Source: Roseobacter sinensis
GTDB lineage: Bacteria > Pseudomonadota > Alphaproteobacteria > Rhodobacterales > Rhodobacteraceae
Assembly (NCBI RefSeq): GCF_025755255.1
Contig: NZ_JALIEB010000007.1
Coordinates: 124,001-188,000, forward strand
Reading direction: 5' to 3'
Length of the DNA: 64,000 bases
In this document: one piece after another, positions 16,150-24,813 of the stretch
Numbering within the stretch: position 1 is the stretch's first letter
Layout of the letters: every line of letters begins with the position of its first letter
The notes under the pieces: generated by a model
What the model was told of the DNA's origin: nothing
Database searches by the model: none
What the model saw: only the letters and a program-made list of their open reading frames with translations
Program-made: the position numbers and the translations under genes

Positions 16150-16638
16150 ATGGCTGAGAAGGATCTGCCTTCTCGCAAGGCTCCGGCGCGGATGACGCGC
16201 CGGGGTCTTTTGGCTTTGGGCGGCATCGGTGTGGTGACGGCAGGGGCCTTTGCCACGCGCTGGTTCAACATCTGGGCAGAGACCGGCGAGAGCGCGCTGA
16301 GTGCGCCGGATGCCCATGCGGCGGCTTTGGCGGGGGATATCCTCCTCGTCGATATCCGGCGGCCGGACGAGTGGGCACGCACCGGCGTGGGCGAAGGGGC
16401 CCTGCCGCTCGACATGCGGCGCGGGGATTTCATCGAAGCGTTGCTGGTGGAGGTTGAGAACGACACGAAGCGTCCAGTGGCGCTGATATGCGCCCGCGGT
16501 GTGCGCTCGCGTCATCTAAGTGCCCGGCTGGTCGAAGCGGGCTTCAGCCGCATCATCGACGTCCCCGAAGGCATGCTGGGCTCCGGCGCGGGGCCCGGCT
16601 GGGTCAAGCGCGGGCTGCCGGTGGTGAAGCAGAGCTGA
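16150..16638 (+). CDS. Membrane-anchored/exported rhodanese-domain protein
   Basis: 162 aa. A basic N-terminus with TRRGLLALGGIGVVTAGAFA resembles a Tat signal or uncleaved anchor. The rhodanese fold follows, with LLVDIRRPDEWARTGVGEGALPLDM and the active-site loop C114-A-R-G-V-R-S-R, so the catalytic cysteine is present. It probably works on sulfane sulfur or thiols in the periplasm. It lies 2 bp behind the YHS gene and 1 bp before the esterase gene, suggesting one operon. Confidence 0.87.
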   Translation: MAEKDLPSRKAPARMTRRGLLALGGIGVVTAGAFATRWFNIWAETGESALSAPDAHAAALAGDILLVDIRRPDEWARTGVGEGALPLDMRRGDFIEALLVEVENDTKRPVALICARGVRSRHLSARLVEAGFSRIIDVPEGMLGSGAGPGWVKRGLPVVKQS

Positions 16639-16639
16639 G

Positions 16640-17470
16640 ATGAGAGCGCTGCTGGTGTCCCTTGTGCTGCTGATCTGCGCGCAGGCTGCGGTGGCAGGCT
16701 GTGGCGCCGAGGTGTCTGCCTGCGAGGTGGATCTCGGAAGCTATCACGCGCGGCTGCCTGAAGGCGAGATCAAGGGTGCGATCCTATATCTGCATGGCTT
16801 TGGCGGGACCGGCGAAGGGGCCTTGCGACCCCGCGGCTGGGTCACGACGGCGCTGGCGCGGGGCTACGTGCTGATCGCGCCGGATGGGCTGCCATACGCC
16901 GAGGGTCGCGGGCGCGGCTGGTCCTTCATTCCGGGCCGACCGGCGCGGCGCGACGAGCACACCTTCCTGACATCCGTGCGCGATGACGCGGCGGCGCGCT
17001 TCGGGTTTGACTCCGATCGGGTGATCCTGAGCGGGTTTTCGGTCGGCGGCTCCATGACATCCTACATGGCCTGCGCGGCGCCGGGCAGTTTTGCCGCCTA
17101 CGCGCCGGTGGCCGGAGGGTTCTGGCGGCCGCATCCGACCAACTGCAGCGGCCCTGTGCGGCTCCTGCACACCCATGGTTGGACCGATGGCACTGTGCCG
17201 CTGGAGGGTCGTGTGTTGCGCGGTGGCGATGCCACCAACCCCGAGGCTCTGATGCAGGGCGATATCTTCTACACCCTGCGCCTGTGGCGTGAGGTCAACG
17301 CCTGCCACCAGCTGCGGGCCGACCGCTTCGTGACAGATGGCCCCTTCCTGCGCCGGTCGTGGGATCACTGCGCGACAGGATCCGCGCTGGAATTCGCGCT
17401 CTTCCCCGGCGGGCATGTGGTGCCCGAGGGTTGGGCCGAGATGATGCTGGACTGGTACGAGGGGTTGTGA
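16640..17470 (+). CDS. Secreted PHB-depolymerase/LpqC-type esterase
   Basis: 276-aa alpha/beta hydrolase with a cleavable signal peptide (LLVSLVLLICAQAAVAG). LYLHGFGGTGEG carries the oxyanion-hole region, G132-F-S134-V-G-G holds the nucleophile, HTHGWTDGTVP the acid-residue region, and LFPGGHVVPEGW the catalytic histidine. LpqC-like members cleave feruloyl or polyhydroxybutyrate esters; the substrate here is unknown. It is the third gene of the YHS-rhodanese-esterase group. Confidence 0.84.
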   Translation: MRALLVSLVLLICAQAAVAGCGAEVSACEVDLGSYHARLPEGEIKGAILYLHGFGGTGEGALRPRGWVTTALARGYVLIAPDGLPYAEGRGRGWSFIPGRPARRDEHTFLTSVRDDAAARFGFDSDRVILSGFSVGGSMTSYMACAAPGSFAAYAPVAGGFWRPHPTNCSGPVRLLHTHGWTDGTVPLEGRVLRGGDATNPEALMQGDIFYTLRLWREVNACHQLRADRFVTDGPFLRRSWDHCATGSALEFALFPGGHVVPEGWAEMMLDWYEGL

Positions 17471-17527
17471 GCGCTGCGGCGGATGTGCCATGTCTGAGGC
17501 GTTCATTTGCCTTGAGAGCCCGCCCCC

Positions 17528-18052
17528 TTGTCCAAATCCGCCGACCGCCGCGCCGCCCTGCTGGATCTGCTGGCGGATCACGTGCTGGCGCAGGGGATGG
17601 CAGGCTCTAGTCTGCGCGCTTTGGCCGCTGCGGGGCAGGTCAGCGACCGGATGCTGCTCTATTACTTCGAAGACAAACCCGAGATCATGGCAGCGGTGCT
17701 GCAGCGTCTGTCGCAGCGGCTGGTGGCGATCCTGGAGGCCAATGCCGTCGCCGAGCCGCAACCGGCCGACGCTTTGCGCGCCCAACTGACTGAGGTCGCG
17801 CTGGGCGCTGATGTCTGGCCCTACATGCGCCTCTGGCTGGAGATCGCGGCGGCCGCTGCCCAGGGCGATGCAGAGCTGCGGCAGGTGGGCGAGGGCCTGG
17901 GCCGCGGCTTTCTTGCCTGGGTGGCGTCGCAGCTCGACGGCCCCGAGGGGCCAGACAAGGACCGTGCAGCCGCGCAGGTCTTTGTCTGGATCGAAGGCAC
18001 CGTGCTGCTCAAGAGCATCGGGCTTGAAGAGGTGAGCCGAGGCGGTCTCTGA
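17528..18052 (+). CDS. TetR-family transcriptional regulator
   Basis: 174 aa, start TTG 17528. The N-terminal helix-turn-helix (VLAQGMAGSSLRALAAAGQVSDRMLLYYFEDKPEIMAAVL region, recognition helix around VSDRMLLYYF) is typical of TetR; the all-helical C-terminal part is the ligand domain. It is followed without a gap by a convergent membrane gene whose upstream region carries two TetR-like palindromes, making that gene its likely target. A GTG or ATG start with a better ribosome site is not seen. Confidence 0.85.
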   Translation: MSKSADRRAALLDLLADHVLAQGMAGSSLRALAAAGQVSDRMLLYYFEDKPEIMAAVLQRLSQRLVAILEANAVAEPQPADALRAQLTEVALGADVWPYMRLWLEIAAAAAQGDAELRQVGEGLGRGFLAWVASQLDGPEGPDKDRAAAQVFVWIEGTVLLKSIGLEEVSRGGL

Positions 18053-18481
18053 TCAGCCCACAGGCTGTCGGTTGAGCAGGCAGGCGAGGAAGATCCCAAC
18101 GCCGGCCCCCCAGAGAATCGTGGCACCGGCCCCGGCGGCGGTCGCAAGGCCTTCGCCATAGATTTCGGGGGCCCAGGCCAGGGCGATGCCGTCACAGACA
18201 ATCGCCATGGCAGTTACGATGGCGACGCCCAGGACGGTGTGCTCCGGCCCCAACCGGGCAATCCAGCGCACCAGGTAGATGAAGGGCACCGTGCCGGGGA
18301 TGATCAGCACGTAGGTCCAGAGCCGCGCTGAACCCTCGTAGATGCCCAGCGGGCCGAGCAACCGCAAAAGCACGGCGGCCAGCAGCCAGAGCGCGACACC
18401 TGTGGCCAGCAGTTTCAGAACCTGCGGCGTGGTGATCGGCAGCCAGTTTCGGGTGGAGGAGGTCGAGGTCAGATCGGTCAT
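18053..18481 (-). CDS. Four-TM small membrane protein (DUF5367-like)
   Basis: 142 aa with four hydrophobic segments: about 22-43 (LLATGVALWLLAAVLLRLL), 52-72, 83-104 and 113-135. I cannot name a function; the overall pattern resembles DUF5367 proteins but this is from memory and uncertain. It lies stop-to-stop with a TetR gene and its promoter region holds two perfect or near-perfect dyads, so it is probably an inducible membrane protein controlled by that TetR. Confidence 0.7.
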   Translation of the reverse strand: MTDLTSTSSTRNWLPITTPQVLKLLATGVALWLLAAVLLRLLGPLGIYEGSARLWTYVLIIPGTVPFIYLVRWIARLGPEHTVLGVAIVTAMAIVCDGIALAWAPEIYGEGLATAAGAGATILWGAGVGIFLACLLNRQPVG

Positions 18482-18492
18482 GGTGCGAATCC

Positions 18493-18508
18493 TGTAGCAG
18501 TTGCTACA
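18493..18508. promoter_or_regulatory. Candidate TetR operator 1
   Basis: TGTAGCA-GT-TGCTACA, a 16-bp dyad with perfect 7-bp arms, 12 bp upstream of the membrane-gene start. Its centre is 32 bp from that of the second site, about three helical turns, which would place two dimers on the same DNA face. Confidence 0.7.
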
Positions 18509-18524
18509 TAAACGAATACAGAAA

Positions 18525-18540
18525 TGTAGCGATCGCTACA
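18525..18540. promoter_or_regulatory. Candidate TetR operator 2
   Basis: TGTAGCGATCGCTACA is a perfect 16-bp palindrome that shares the TGTAGC/GCTACA arms with operator 1. It lies 44 bp upstream of the membrane-gene start and 37 bp beyond the opgH stop codon. Confidence 0.72.
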
Positions 18541-18577
18541 AGAAAAAGTGATGACAAGAGTTAAGAGGCTGAGCCGC

Positions 18578-20503
18578 CTATTCCGCGGGAACGTTCGGAG
18601 CGTCCAGCAAGTTGCGCAAACGCCGCCGTTCGGAGCGTGCACGGCCGACAATGGCAGGCTCGCGAATGGTCTGCGGGCAGTGCATCAGCAGGCCGCGCGG
18701 GAGGCCCTGTGGCAGAGTCCAGCCGCTCAGCGCCGAGAGCGGCACGGCAAGGCAGAGGCTCGCAACGATGGGGATCAGCCAGAGCGAGACCATCCCTGTC
18801 GCGAGCCCGGTGAGGAGCACAAGCCCCAGCAGGGTTTCGGCCCAGTGAAAGCGGATGAGCGTGCTCAGCGGATAGCTTTGGGCGTGACGGCACTGTGCCG
18901 CCCAGGCGTCGGATTGACCGAGCAAAGCGCGCAGCACGGCACGGGTCTGCTGGATCATCAGGATCGGCGCGTAGGCGATCGACAGCAGGATCTCGACCAG
19001 AAAGGCGGTCAGGAAGGCGGCTCGTCCGCCATAGACCCGCGTGGCCTTGGGATGCAGGGCGATGATGCCGGCGCCGACCAGTTTGGGCGTCAGCAGCATC
19101 GCGTACATGATGATCAGGAAGACCGCGGAATCGATATGGCTCATCTCGGGCGGCCAATCGGGGAAGAGCGGATTGGCCTCATTAAAGTAGCGCACCACGT
19201 TGGTCTCGGGATCGACGCCGAGCAGCGCCCAGATCACCAGCAGGACGAACCACGCGGGCGAGAGCAGATAGGCCATGGCCCCATGAAAGAGGTGATAGCG
19301 CGACACCGGATGCAGCCCTTTGGTGCGCAGAAGCCGCAGGTGTTGCAGGTTGCCACGGCACCAGCGCTGATCACGCAGCACATAGTCGATCAAGGTGCCG
19401 GGGGTTTCCTCGAAGCTGCCCGCAACCCGCGGCAGAAAGCGCACCTGCCAGCCTGCGCGGCGCAGAAGACCTGCCTCCACAAAGTCGTGGCTGAGGATCA
19501 GCTCGGTCTTGCCGTGACGGCCTTGCAGATAGGGCAGGCCCGCGGACTCGGCGAAGGCGCGGGTGCGGATGATGGCGTTATGACCCCAGTAGTTGGCCTC
19601 GGTGCGAGCCCATTTCGCCAACCCTTCGGCCAGCAGCCATCCGTAAGCGATGTTCGAGAATTGTTGCAGCCGCGCAAAGACGGTTCGCGCGCCGATGAGC
19701 ATCGGGAAGGTCTGGATGAGCCCCGTGTTGGGATTGACGCTGAGCTCGTCGGCCATGCGGTCGATGGCCCGGCCGGTCATCAGGCTGTCGGCATCAAGGA
19801 CCACCATGGCCTCGTGCGCAGCACCCCAGCCGGTGATCCAGTCCATCAGGTTGCCGACCTTCTTGTCGGTGTTCATTGCCCGGCGACGGTAGTGCACGGC
19901 AAAGCCCTCCGGCGCCTGCGCCGTGAGGTCTTCATAGGCGCGCAATTCATCTGCGGCGATCTGCGCATCGCGCGTGTCGGAGAGGATGAACAGCGTATAG
20001 CGGTGCCGGCTGGAGCGGCGGGCGAGGTCATCGAGCATTGCCGCGGCATTGCCGAAGACGTCGCTCGGCACCTCGTTGTAGATCGGCACCAGCAGGGCCA
20101 CGTCCATGGGTGTCACGTCGCGGGGGCTGCGGCGATCAGCGGTCTCGCGCGCGAGCAACCCGGCGACCGCCACGCCCACCGTGCTGACCGAAAGGCTGAC
20201 CCAGACGAAGGTCATGCCAATGAGCGCCAGCAGCACCCATTCCAGATGAGTCATACCGGTTTCCGAGAGCCAGCCGTACATGGCCGAGACCAAAAGCCCG
20301 GTTCCGATGAGCGCGGGCAGAAAGAGCGCTACGCGCCAGGCGGTGGTGCGCGCCAGACCTTGGGTCGGCGCAGTTGGGGCTTCGGGAGATGCGGACAGAT
20401 CCTGCACGCGCATCCGCAAGGGGGCGCGTGGTGGCATCGTATGCGATGCTGGCTGCGATATGTCAGTCAAATCGTTCAAGCCGTTGTCCACCTGTATAGC
20501 CAC
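18578..20503 (-). CDS. opgH: OpgH/MdoH, osmoregulated periplasmic glucan glucosyltransferase
   Basis: 641-aa GT2 inner-membrane enzyme that builds the beta-glucan backbone from UDP-glucose. Two N-terminal TM segments are followed by the catalytic domain with VVLDADSLM (metal-binding DxD) and QRWCRGNLQHLRLL (QxxRW), then several C-terminal TM segments. It is shorter than E. coli OpgH (about 850 aa), as usual in Rhodobacter relatives. The start overlaps the opgG stop by 28 bp; an internal ATG (MPPRAPLRM) is an alternative start. Confidence 0.95.
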   Translation of the reverse strand: MAIQVDNGLNDLTDISQPASHTMPPRAPLRMRVQDLSASPEAPTAPTQGLARTTAWRVALFLPALIGTGLLVSAMYGWLSETGMTHLEWVLLALIGMTFVWVSLSVSTVGVAVAGLLARETADRRSPRDVTPMDVALLVPIYNEVPSDVFGNAAAMLDDLARRSSRHRYTLFILSDTRDAQIAADELRAYEDLTAQAPEGFAVHYRRRAMNTDKKVGNLMDWITGWGAAHEAMVVLDADSLMTGRAIDRMADELSVNPNTGLIQTFPMLIGARTVFARLQQFSNIAYGWLLAEGLAKWARTEANYWGHNAIIRTRAFAESAGLPYLQGRHGKTELILSHDFVEAGLLRRAGWQVRFLPRVAGSFEETPGTLIDYVLRDQRWCRGNLQHLRLLRTKGLHPVSRYHLFHGAMAYLLSPAWFVLLVIWALLGVDPETNVVRYFNEANPLFPDWPPEMSHIDSAVFLIIMYAMLLTPKLVGAGIIALHPKATRVYGGRAAFLTAFLVEILLSIAYAPILMIQQTRAVLRALLGQSDAWAAQCRHAQSYPLSTLIRFHWAETLLGLVLLTGLATGMVSLWLIPIVASLCLAVPLSALSGWTLPQGLPRGLLMHCPQTIREPAIVGRARSERRRLRNLLDAPNVPAE

Positions 20504-21999
20504 ACCTCGCTCAGCGGCGCGCCGTCGAGACGCAACTGCGCCCGAAATTCGATGGCGCGCGCCTCGTCGGGCTCAAAGGTAAACGCGAGACGGGGGCCAT
20601 TGGTTTCCGGGTTTCTCTGGACAAGACCGGGCGTGAGCGATCCTCCGCTGCTGCGCAGGACAATATCGAGGCGCGACAGGTCTTCAGGCACCAGCGCGCC
20701 ACGTTCGAAATCGATGGTGACGACCTTGCCGCCTTCGGGCCGCCCGCCGATGGCGGTGCTCAGCACGCGCAACGGCCGGCCGCCATGCGGGGCAGGGTCG
20801 TGCCCCCAATCCATCAGATAGCTCATGCTGTGGCTGGCGCCTGCGGGGATGAGCTCTGCCGGGCGCCAGTAGGCAACGATATTGTCGTAGATTTCCAGAT
20901 CGGCCGGGATCTCGACCAGCGTCACCGCGCCCTTGCCCCAATCCTCCTGCGGCGTGATCCAGAGCGCCGGGCGCTCGTGATAGAGCGCCTCGAGATCGGC
21001 GAAATCGCGGAAGTTGCGCGGGCGTTGCATCAAACCAAATCCGCGCGGGTTCTCGTCGACAAAGGCGCTGATCTGAAGGGTCAGGGGGTTGGCGAGCGGG
21101 CGCCAGATGGTTTCGCCATTGCCATTGTAGATCAAGAGCCCGTCGCTGTCGTGCACCGCCGGGCGGAAGTCGTCAAAGCGCTGGCGCATGGTTTCATCGA
21201 AGAGAAACATGGAGGTCAGCGGGGCGATGCCGATGTGTTCCAGATCGGTACGGGCAAAGATCTCGGCCGAGACGGCCATGCGCAGCGTATCGCCATGGGC
21301 AACGTCGAAGCGGTAGGCCCCGGTGCAGCTTGGGCTGTCGAGAAGCGCGTGCAGCACCATCGATCCCGCACCGGGCTGCGGCGTTTCGAGCCAGAAGGCG
21401 GTGAAATCGGGGAACTCCTCGCCCATCGGATCGGCGGTCTTGAGGGCCAGGCCGCGAGCGGAGAGGCCGTAGATTTCACCCGCGCCAATGCCGCGAAAGT
21501 AGCTGGCGCCCTGAAAGACCGCGTATTCCTGAAAGATGCCGGGCTGTTCCAACTCGGCGCGCAGACGCAGGCCCGAGTAGCCGAGCGTCGCGTCGATCTC
21601 GACCTGCGGAAACTTGTCGGTGCTGTCGAAAACGCCCATGTCGAAGGCGATCGGCCGTGTGGTGCCGTTCTCGACCACGTTGATCTCGACCGCCTGCGGG
21701 TAATAGAGCCCCGGCGGCAAGACATCGACGCGCTGCGGCTTGTCCGAGCCGTTCCAAAGCGCGTTGCGGCCGTCGAACCAGATCTTGCGGTACTGATCAT
21801 AGCTCAGGTTGCGCCAGCTTTCGGGGATCATCGGGCGCGGCGTGTACTCTGCCTCGGCCAGCGCCTTGGCGCGGCTGCGCACCGTCATGGCATCGAACGG
21901 CTGCGCATCGCCCAATTGCAGCCCTGGCTCTTCTGCAAGACCGGCGCCGGGAACTGCGGCCAGGGCCACAAGGGATTTCAGAACGTCGCGCCGCAGCAT
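20476..21999 (-). CDS. opgG: OpgG/MdoG, periplasmic glucan biosynthesis protein
   Basis: 507 aa from ATG 21999, which overlaps the opgC stop (TGATG), so translation is coupled. The leader LRRDVLKSLVALAAVPGAGLA has a twin-arginine-like RRDVLK motif. The mature protein shows the MdoG pattern (YDQYRKIWFDGRNALW, FQGASYFRGIG, YGLSARGLALKTA, FLFDE), a periplasmic glucan backbone-modifying protein. Middle gene of opgC-opgG-opgH. Confidence 0.95.
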   Translation of the reverse strand: MLRRDVLKSLVALAAVPGAGLAEEPGLQLGDAQPFDAMTVRSRAKALAEAEYTPRPMIPESWRNLSYDQYRKIWFDGRNALWNGSDKPQRVDVLPPGLYYPQAVEINVVENGTTRPIAFDMGVFDSTDKFPQVEIDATLGYSGLRLRAELEQPGIFQEYAVFQGASYFRGIGAGEIYGLSARGLALKTADPMGEEFPDFTAFWLETPQPGAGSMVLHALLDSPSCTGAYRFDVAHGDTLRMAVSAEIFARTDLEHIGIAPLTSMFLFDETMRQRFDDFRPAVHDSDGLLIYNGNGETIWRPLANPLTLQISAFVDENPRGFGLMQRPRNFRDFADLEALYHERPALWITPQEDWGKGAVTLVEIPADLEIYDNIVAYWRPAELIPAGASHSMSYLMDWGHDPAPHGGRPLRVLSTAIGGRPEGGKVVTIDFERGALVPEDLSRLDIVLRSSGGSLTPGLVQRNPETNGPRLAFTFEPDEARAIEFRAQLRLDGAPLSEVWLYRWTTA

Positions 22000-23240
22000 C
22001 AGGCCTGCACCTTCTTGCGCCACGGTTGCGACTTGTACCAGCCCGCGCCATAGGCGACGAGCACCAGAATACCCATGCCGGCGAAATTCACCGCAACCAC
22101 GGTCCAGGTGTCGCGGCCGATGTTGTCCATGACGAAGCCGCTGACCCGCGCAACAAACATGCTGGTGATGAAGACGGCGAGGGACTGTTGGCCGACCTTG
22201 AGGATGATTGCGAGAATGCGCTGCCAGATGCGGCCCAGCACGGTGACCCCGTCAGAGACAAGCCGCGCGCCCTTGTCGCCGGCTGCCACCCAGCAGAGAT
22301 AGGCGAGCGCGAGGAAATGCACGTAGCGCAACACGCCGAAATCGGATTTGTTGATCAGCCAATTGTTGGCGGAGCGCCAGTCGCGGGCCCAGTCGAAGCC
22401 AAGCTCGCGGATACCGATGTGCGAGAGGGGGATATTGGCCAGCACCAGCGCCAGCGCGATCCCGATCAGCATGGGGTGCACGGGCGGCTTCGGCAGCCAG
22501 CCGCGCATGAAGGCGAAGCCGGTGAAGAAGACAAGCTGCCAGCCGAAGGGGTTGAAGTACCACCTGCGCTCGGACGATGGATCAGCGGGCAGGGCAAGAT
22601 GCGCCGCTTCCAGCCCGACAGCGCCCAGCAGGCGGCCTTGCGCAAAGAGCCAAGTGAGACCGATGAAAGCGGCGACGAGACCCAGGTGGATGCGCGACAG
22701 CGCCATGATCAGCGGCATCATCATCAGCACGACCATATACATCGGCAGGATGTCGAAGTAATTGGGCACATAGGTCAGCGTCAGCAGCCCCACCAGTTGC
22801 GGCCCGGGATTTTGGAAGAAACTCCACAAATTGAGCGTGCCGATATAGACGGTCTCGTAGGCGCCCGTCATGTCGATGGCGGCAAGGAAGGTGGCGACGG
22901 CGAAGAAGAGCCCGATATGCGCCCAGTAGACCTGCCAGATCCGGAAACTCACGCGCGCCGTTCCGAGCCGCCAGCCGACGGTGTCATAGGCGCGGCCGAA
23001 GGCAATGGCCGAGGCCATGCCGGAGCAGAAAACGAAGATCTCGGTGGCGTCCGAGAAGCCCCAGCGCGCCGGGATCCAGGAAGTGAAGAAATTCCCCGGC
23101 GTATGCGCGAAGAGGATGATGAACATCGCGATGCCGCGAAAGAAGTCCAGCCGCACGTCGCGCTGGCGGACGTCAAGCCCAGACCGGGCAGCCGCGGGCG
23201 GCTTGCGGGGTGCCATTGCTATGGGGTCGGCAACTGTCAT
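21999..23240 (-). CDS. opgC: OpgC-type acyltransferase (glucan succinylation)
   Basis: 413-aa integral membrane protein of the OpgC/acyltransferase-3-like family with about ten TM helices. The conserved start RQRDVRLDFFRGIAMFIILFAH contains the D-x-x-R/FRG motif of membrane acyltransferases, and FVFCSGMASAIAFGRAYD fits OpgC. It would O-succinylate periplasmic glucans, adding negative charge. First gene of the operon, with overlap to opgG. Confidence 0.9.
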   Translation of the reverse strand: MTVADPIAMAPRKPPAAARSGLDVRQRDVRLDFFRGIAMFIILFAHTPGNFFTSWIPARWGFSDATEIFVFCSGMASAIAFGRAYDTVGWRLGTARVSFRIWQVYWAHIGLFFAVATFLAAIDMTGAYETVYIGTLNLWSFFQNPGPQLVGLLTLTYVPNYFDILPMYMVVLMMMPLIMALSRIHLGLVAAFIGLTWLFAQGRLLGAVGLEAAHLALPADPSSERRWYFNPFGWQLVFFTGFAFMRGWLPKPPVHPMLIGIALALVLANIPLSHIGIRELGFDWARDWRSANNWLINKSDFGVLRYVHFLALAYLCWVAAGDKGARLVSDGVTVLGRIWQRILAIILKVGQQSLAVFITSMFVARVSGFVMDNIGRDTWTVVAVNFAGMGILVLVAYGAGWYKSQPWRKKVQA

Positions 23241-23288
23241 GGCGGGTAATTAGGGTGTCATTGGCAAATTGTCATCTGGACGCCGAAG

Positions 23289-24638
23289 TCATTGTGCGGG
23301 GATCCGCCGGGCTTCCTCGATCTGGGCCTGGCGTGTGGTGGTGAACCGGTCGGCGTTTCCGGCGCGGCGGGCCAGACGATCGGCCAGAACCGCCTCGGTC
23401 TGCTCGTAGCGCCCGGCGCGCAGCCCGGCGTCGATGGTGAGCCGCTCGAAGACGTCGCGCTGCGCATGACTTCCGCCGATGGTCTGCATGGCGGGCCGCG
23501 CAGCGACAAGATCGGCGAAGGCTGCATCATAGCGGCCTTCGGCAAAGGCATTCAGACCGGCAAGAGCGGCCACGCCCGGATCGGCGTAGCGGCTGGGCAT
23601 TTCGCCGGTTTTCGCCGCGTCGCGGGCAAAGCGCGCGGTCATCGCGGTTTGCGCCTCGGGGCGGTTCGCACCGGTCAGCGCCAGCATATAGTGCAGATCG
23701 GCAAAGACCACACAGCCGTCATCGGTCCGGCTTTGAGCCAGATCCGCCAGTTCTTCCCACCGGGGGCCGACGTCGACACCCTCAAGCTCGAGCCTGGTCA
23801 GCAGGGATGTGGCATTGGAGATGTCGCGATAGTCATCCGTCTTGTCCGCACGGATCTGCGCATCGTAGAGCCCCATCGCCACATCCAGTTCGCCGCGGTC
23901 CATTTGCAAGAGCGCCTTGTGCCACCACACGTGGTAGCGGAAGTTGTTGCAATGGCTCCAGGCGCTGGTGTTCTGCTCAATGAGCTCGATGCCGAGATCG
24001 GGGCGCGCGGTCATGTCATAGACATGCGTGACCGCGTGCAGACCCCAGGAGTCGTCCGGCGCCAGCACAAGCCCCGCGCGACCTGCCGCCTCGGCCGCAT
24101 CGTAGTCGCCTGTTTCCTCCAGCGCGAAGGCATGACACCCCAGCAGAAAGCCGCGGAGCGGATGATCGGGCCCATGCGCGTCGAGCACTCGTTCGATGGA
24201 GCGGCGCATGCCGGCCGCATCGCCCAGGATGAAGCGGATCGCGTGGCTGACCTTGGCCGAGAGCGTGTCCTCAGGATGGCGGCTCAGAACGCCTTCCATC
24301 GCGGCAACCGCTTTCGAGGGGTGGCCGTCCAGCCAGTGATCGAGCGCGCGGGTCCAGGCCTCCTCGCGGAAGCTGCAGGGCGTCTCGGATTTGGCGCGCC
24401 GCGCGGCGCTTGCGGCCTCGCGCGCGGTCTCGACCATCTCGGCGCGGCCCAGCATCAGGCAGAACAGCCCGCGGGCGGCGTGTCCCATGGCGAAGTGCGG
24501 CTGGCGGCCCAACACAGCGCCCAGATGGGTCGGCGTCGTGGCGCCATGGGCGAGAAAGGCGCGGATCATGCTGTTCCAGTCATCCAGCGCCTCCCTATCG
24601 GTCAGGGAAACGGGACAGTTACAGATATCGAACGTCAT
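23289..24638 (-). CDS. TTC38-like tetratricopeptide repeat protein
   Basis: 449 aa from ATG 24638; an upstream in-frame start at 24671 is weaker. The whole length consists of TPR-like helix pairs, with GHAARGLFCLMLGRAEMVETA, FALEETGDYDAAEAAGRAGL, THVYDMTARPDLGIELIEQN and WWHKALLQMDRGELDVAMGLYD as landmarks. The order and the HVWWHKAL region match tetratricopeptide repeat protein 38, found in bacteria and animals, with unknown biochemical role. Cytoplasmic, no signal peptide. It stands alone between opgC and the CoA-transferase gene, all on the minus strand. Confidence 0.82.
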   Translation of the reverse strand: MTFDICNCPVSLTDREALDDWNSMIRAFLAHGATTPTHLGAVLGRQPHFAMGHAARGLFCLMLGRAEMVETAREAASAARRAKSETPCSFREEAWTRALDHWLDGHPSKAVAAMEGVLSRHPEDTLSAKVSHAIRFILGDAAGMRRSIERVLDAHGPDHPLRGFLLGCHAFALEETGDYDAAEAAGRAGLVLAPDDSWGLHAVTHVYDMTARPDLGIELIEQNTSAWSHCNNFRYHVWWHKALLQMDRGELDVAMGLYDAQIRADKTDDYRDISNATSLLTRLELEGVDVGPRWEELADLAQSRTDDGCVVFADLHYMLALTGANRPEAQTAMTARFARDAAKTGEMPSRYADPGVAALAGLNAFAEGRYDAAFADLVAARPAMQTIGGSHAQRDVFERLTIDAGLRAGRYEQTEAVLADRLARRAGNADRFTTTRQAQIEEARRIPAQ

Positions 24639-24813
24639 TGAGTGTGCGCCTTTTTTTTCGTACCCGGGCAAGTCTTTACTTCAATATTGACCGGGACGAA
24701 GGTTCTGTTCCACGTAAACACGTCAACGTGAACCCCTGTGTTGGGATTCTGCCCCTGTTTCAGGATTGACGCCCTGAATACCGGCGAAAACAAGCCGATA
24801 TGGGCGATTTGTT

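Noticed and set aside
18548-20821. 757-codon open frame on the plus strand opposite opgH/opgG
   Set aside because: It is the shadow of two clear minus-strand genes in GC-rich DNA; its composition (Arg, Gln, His, Gly rich) is not protein-like.
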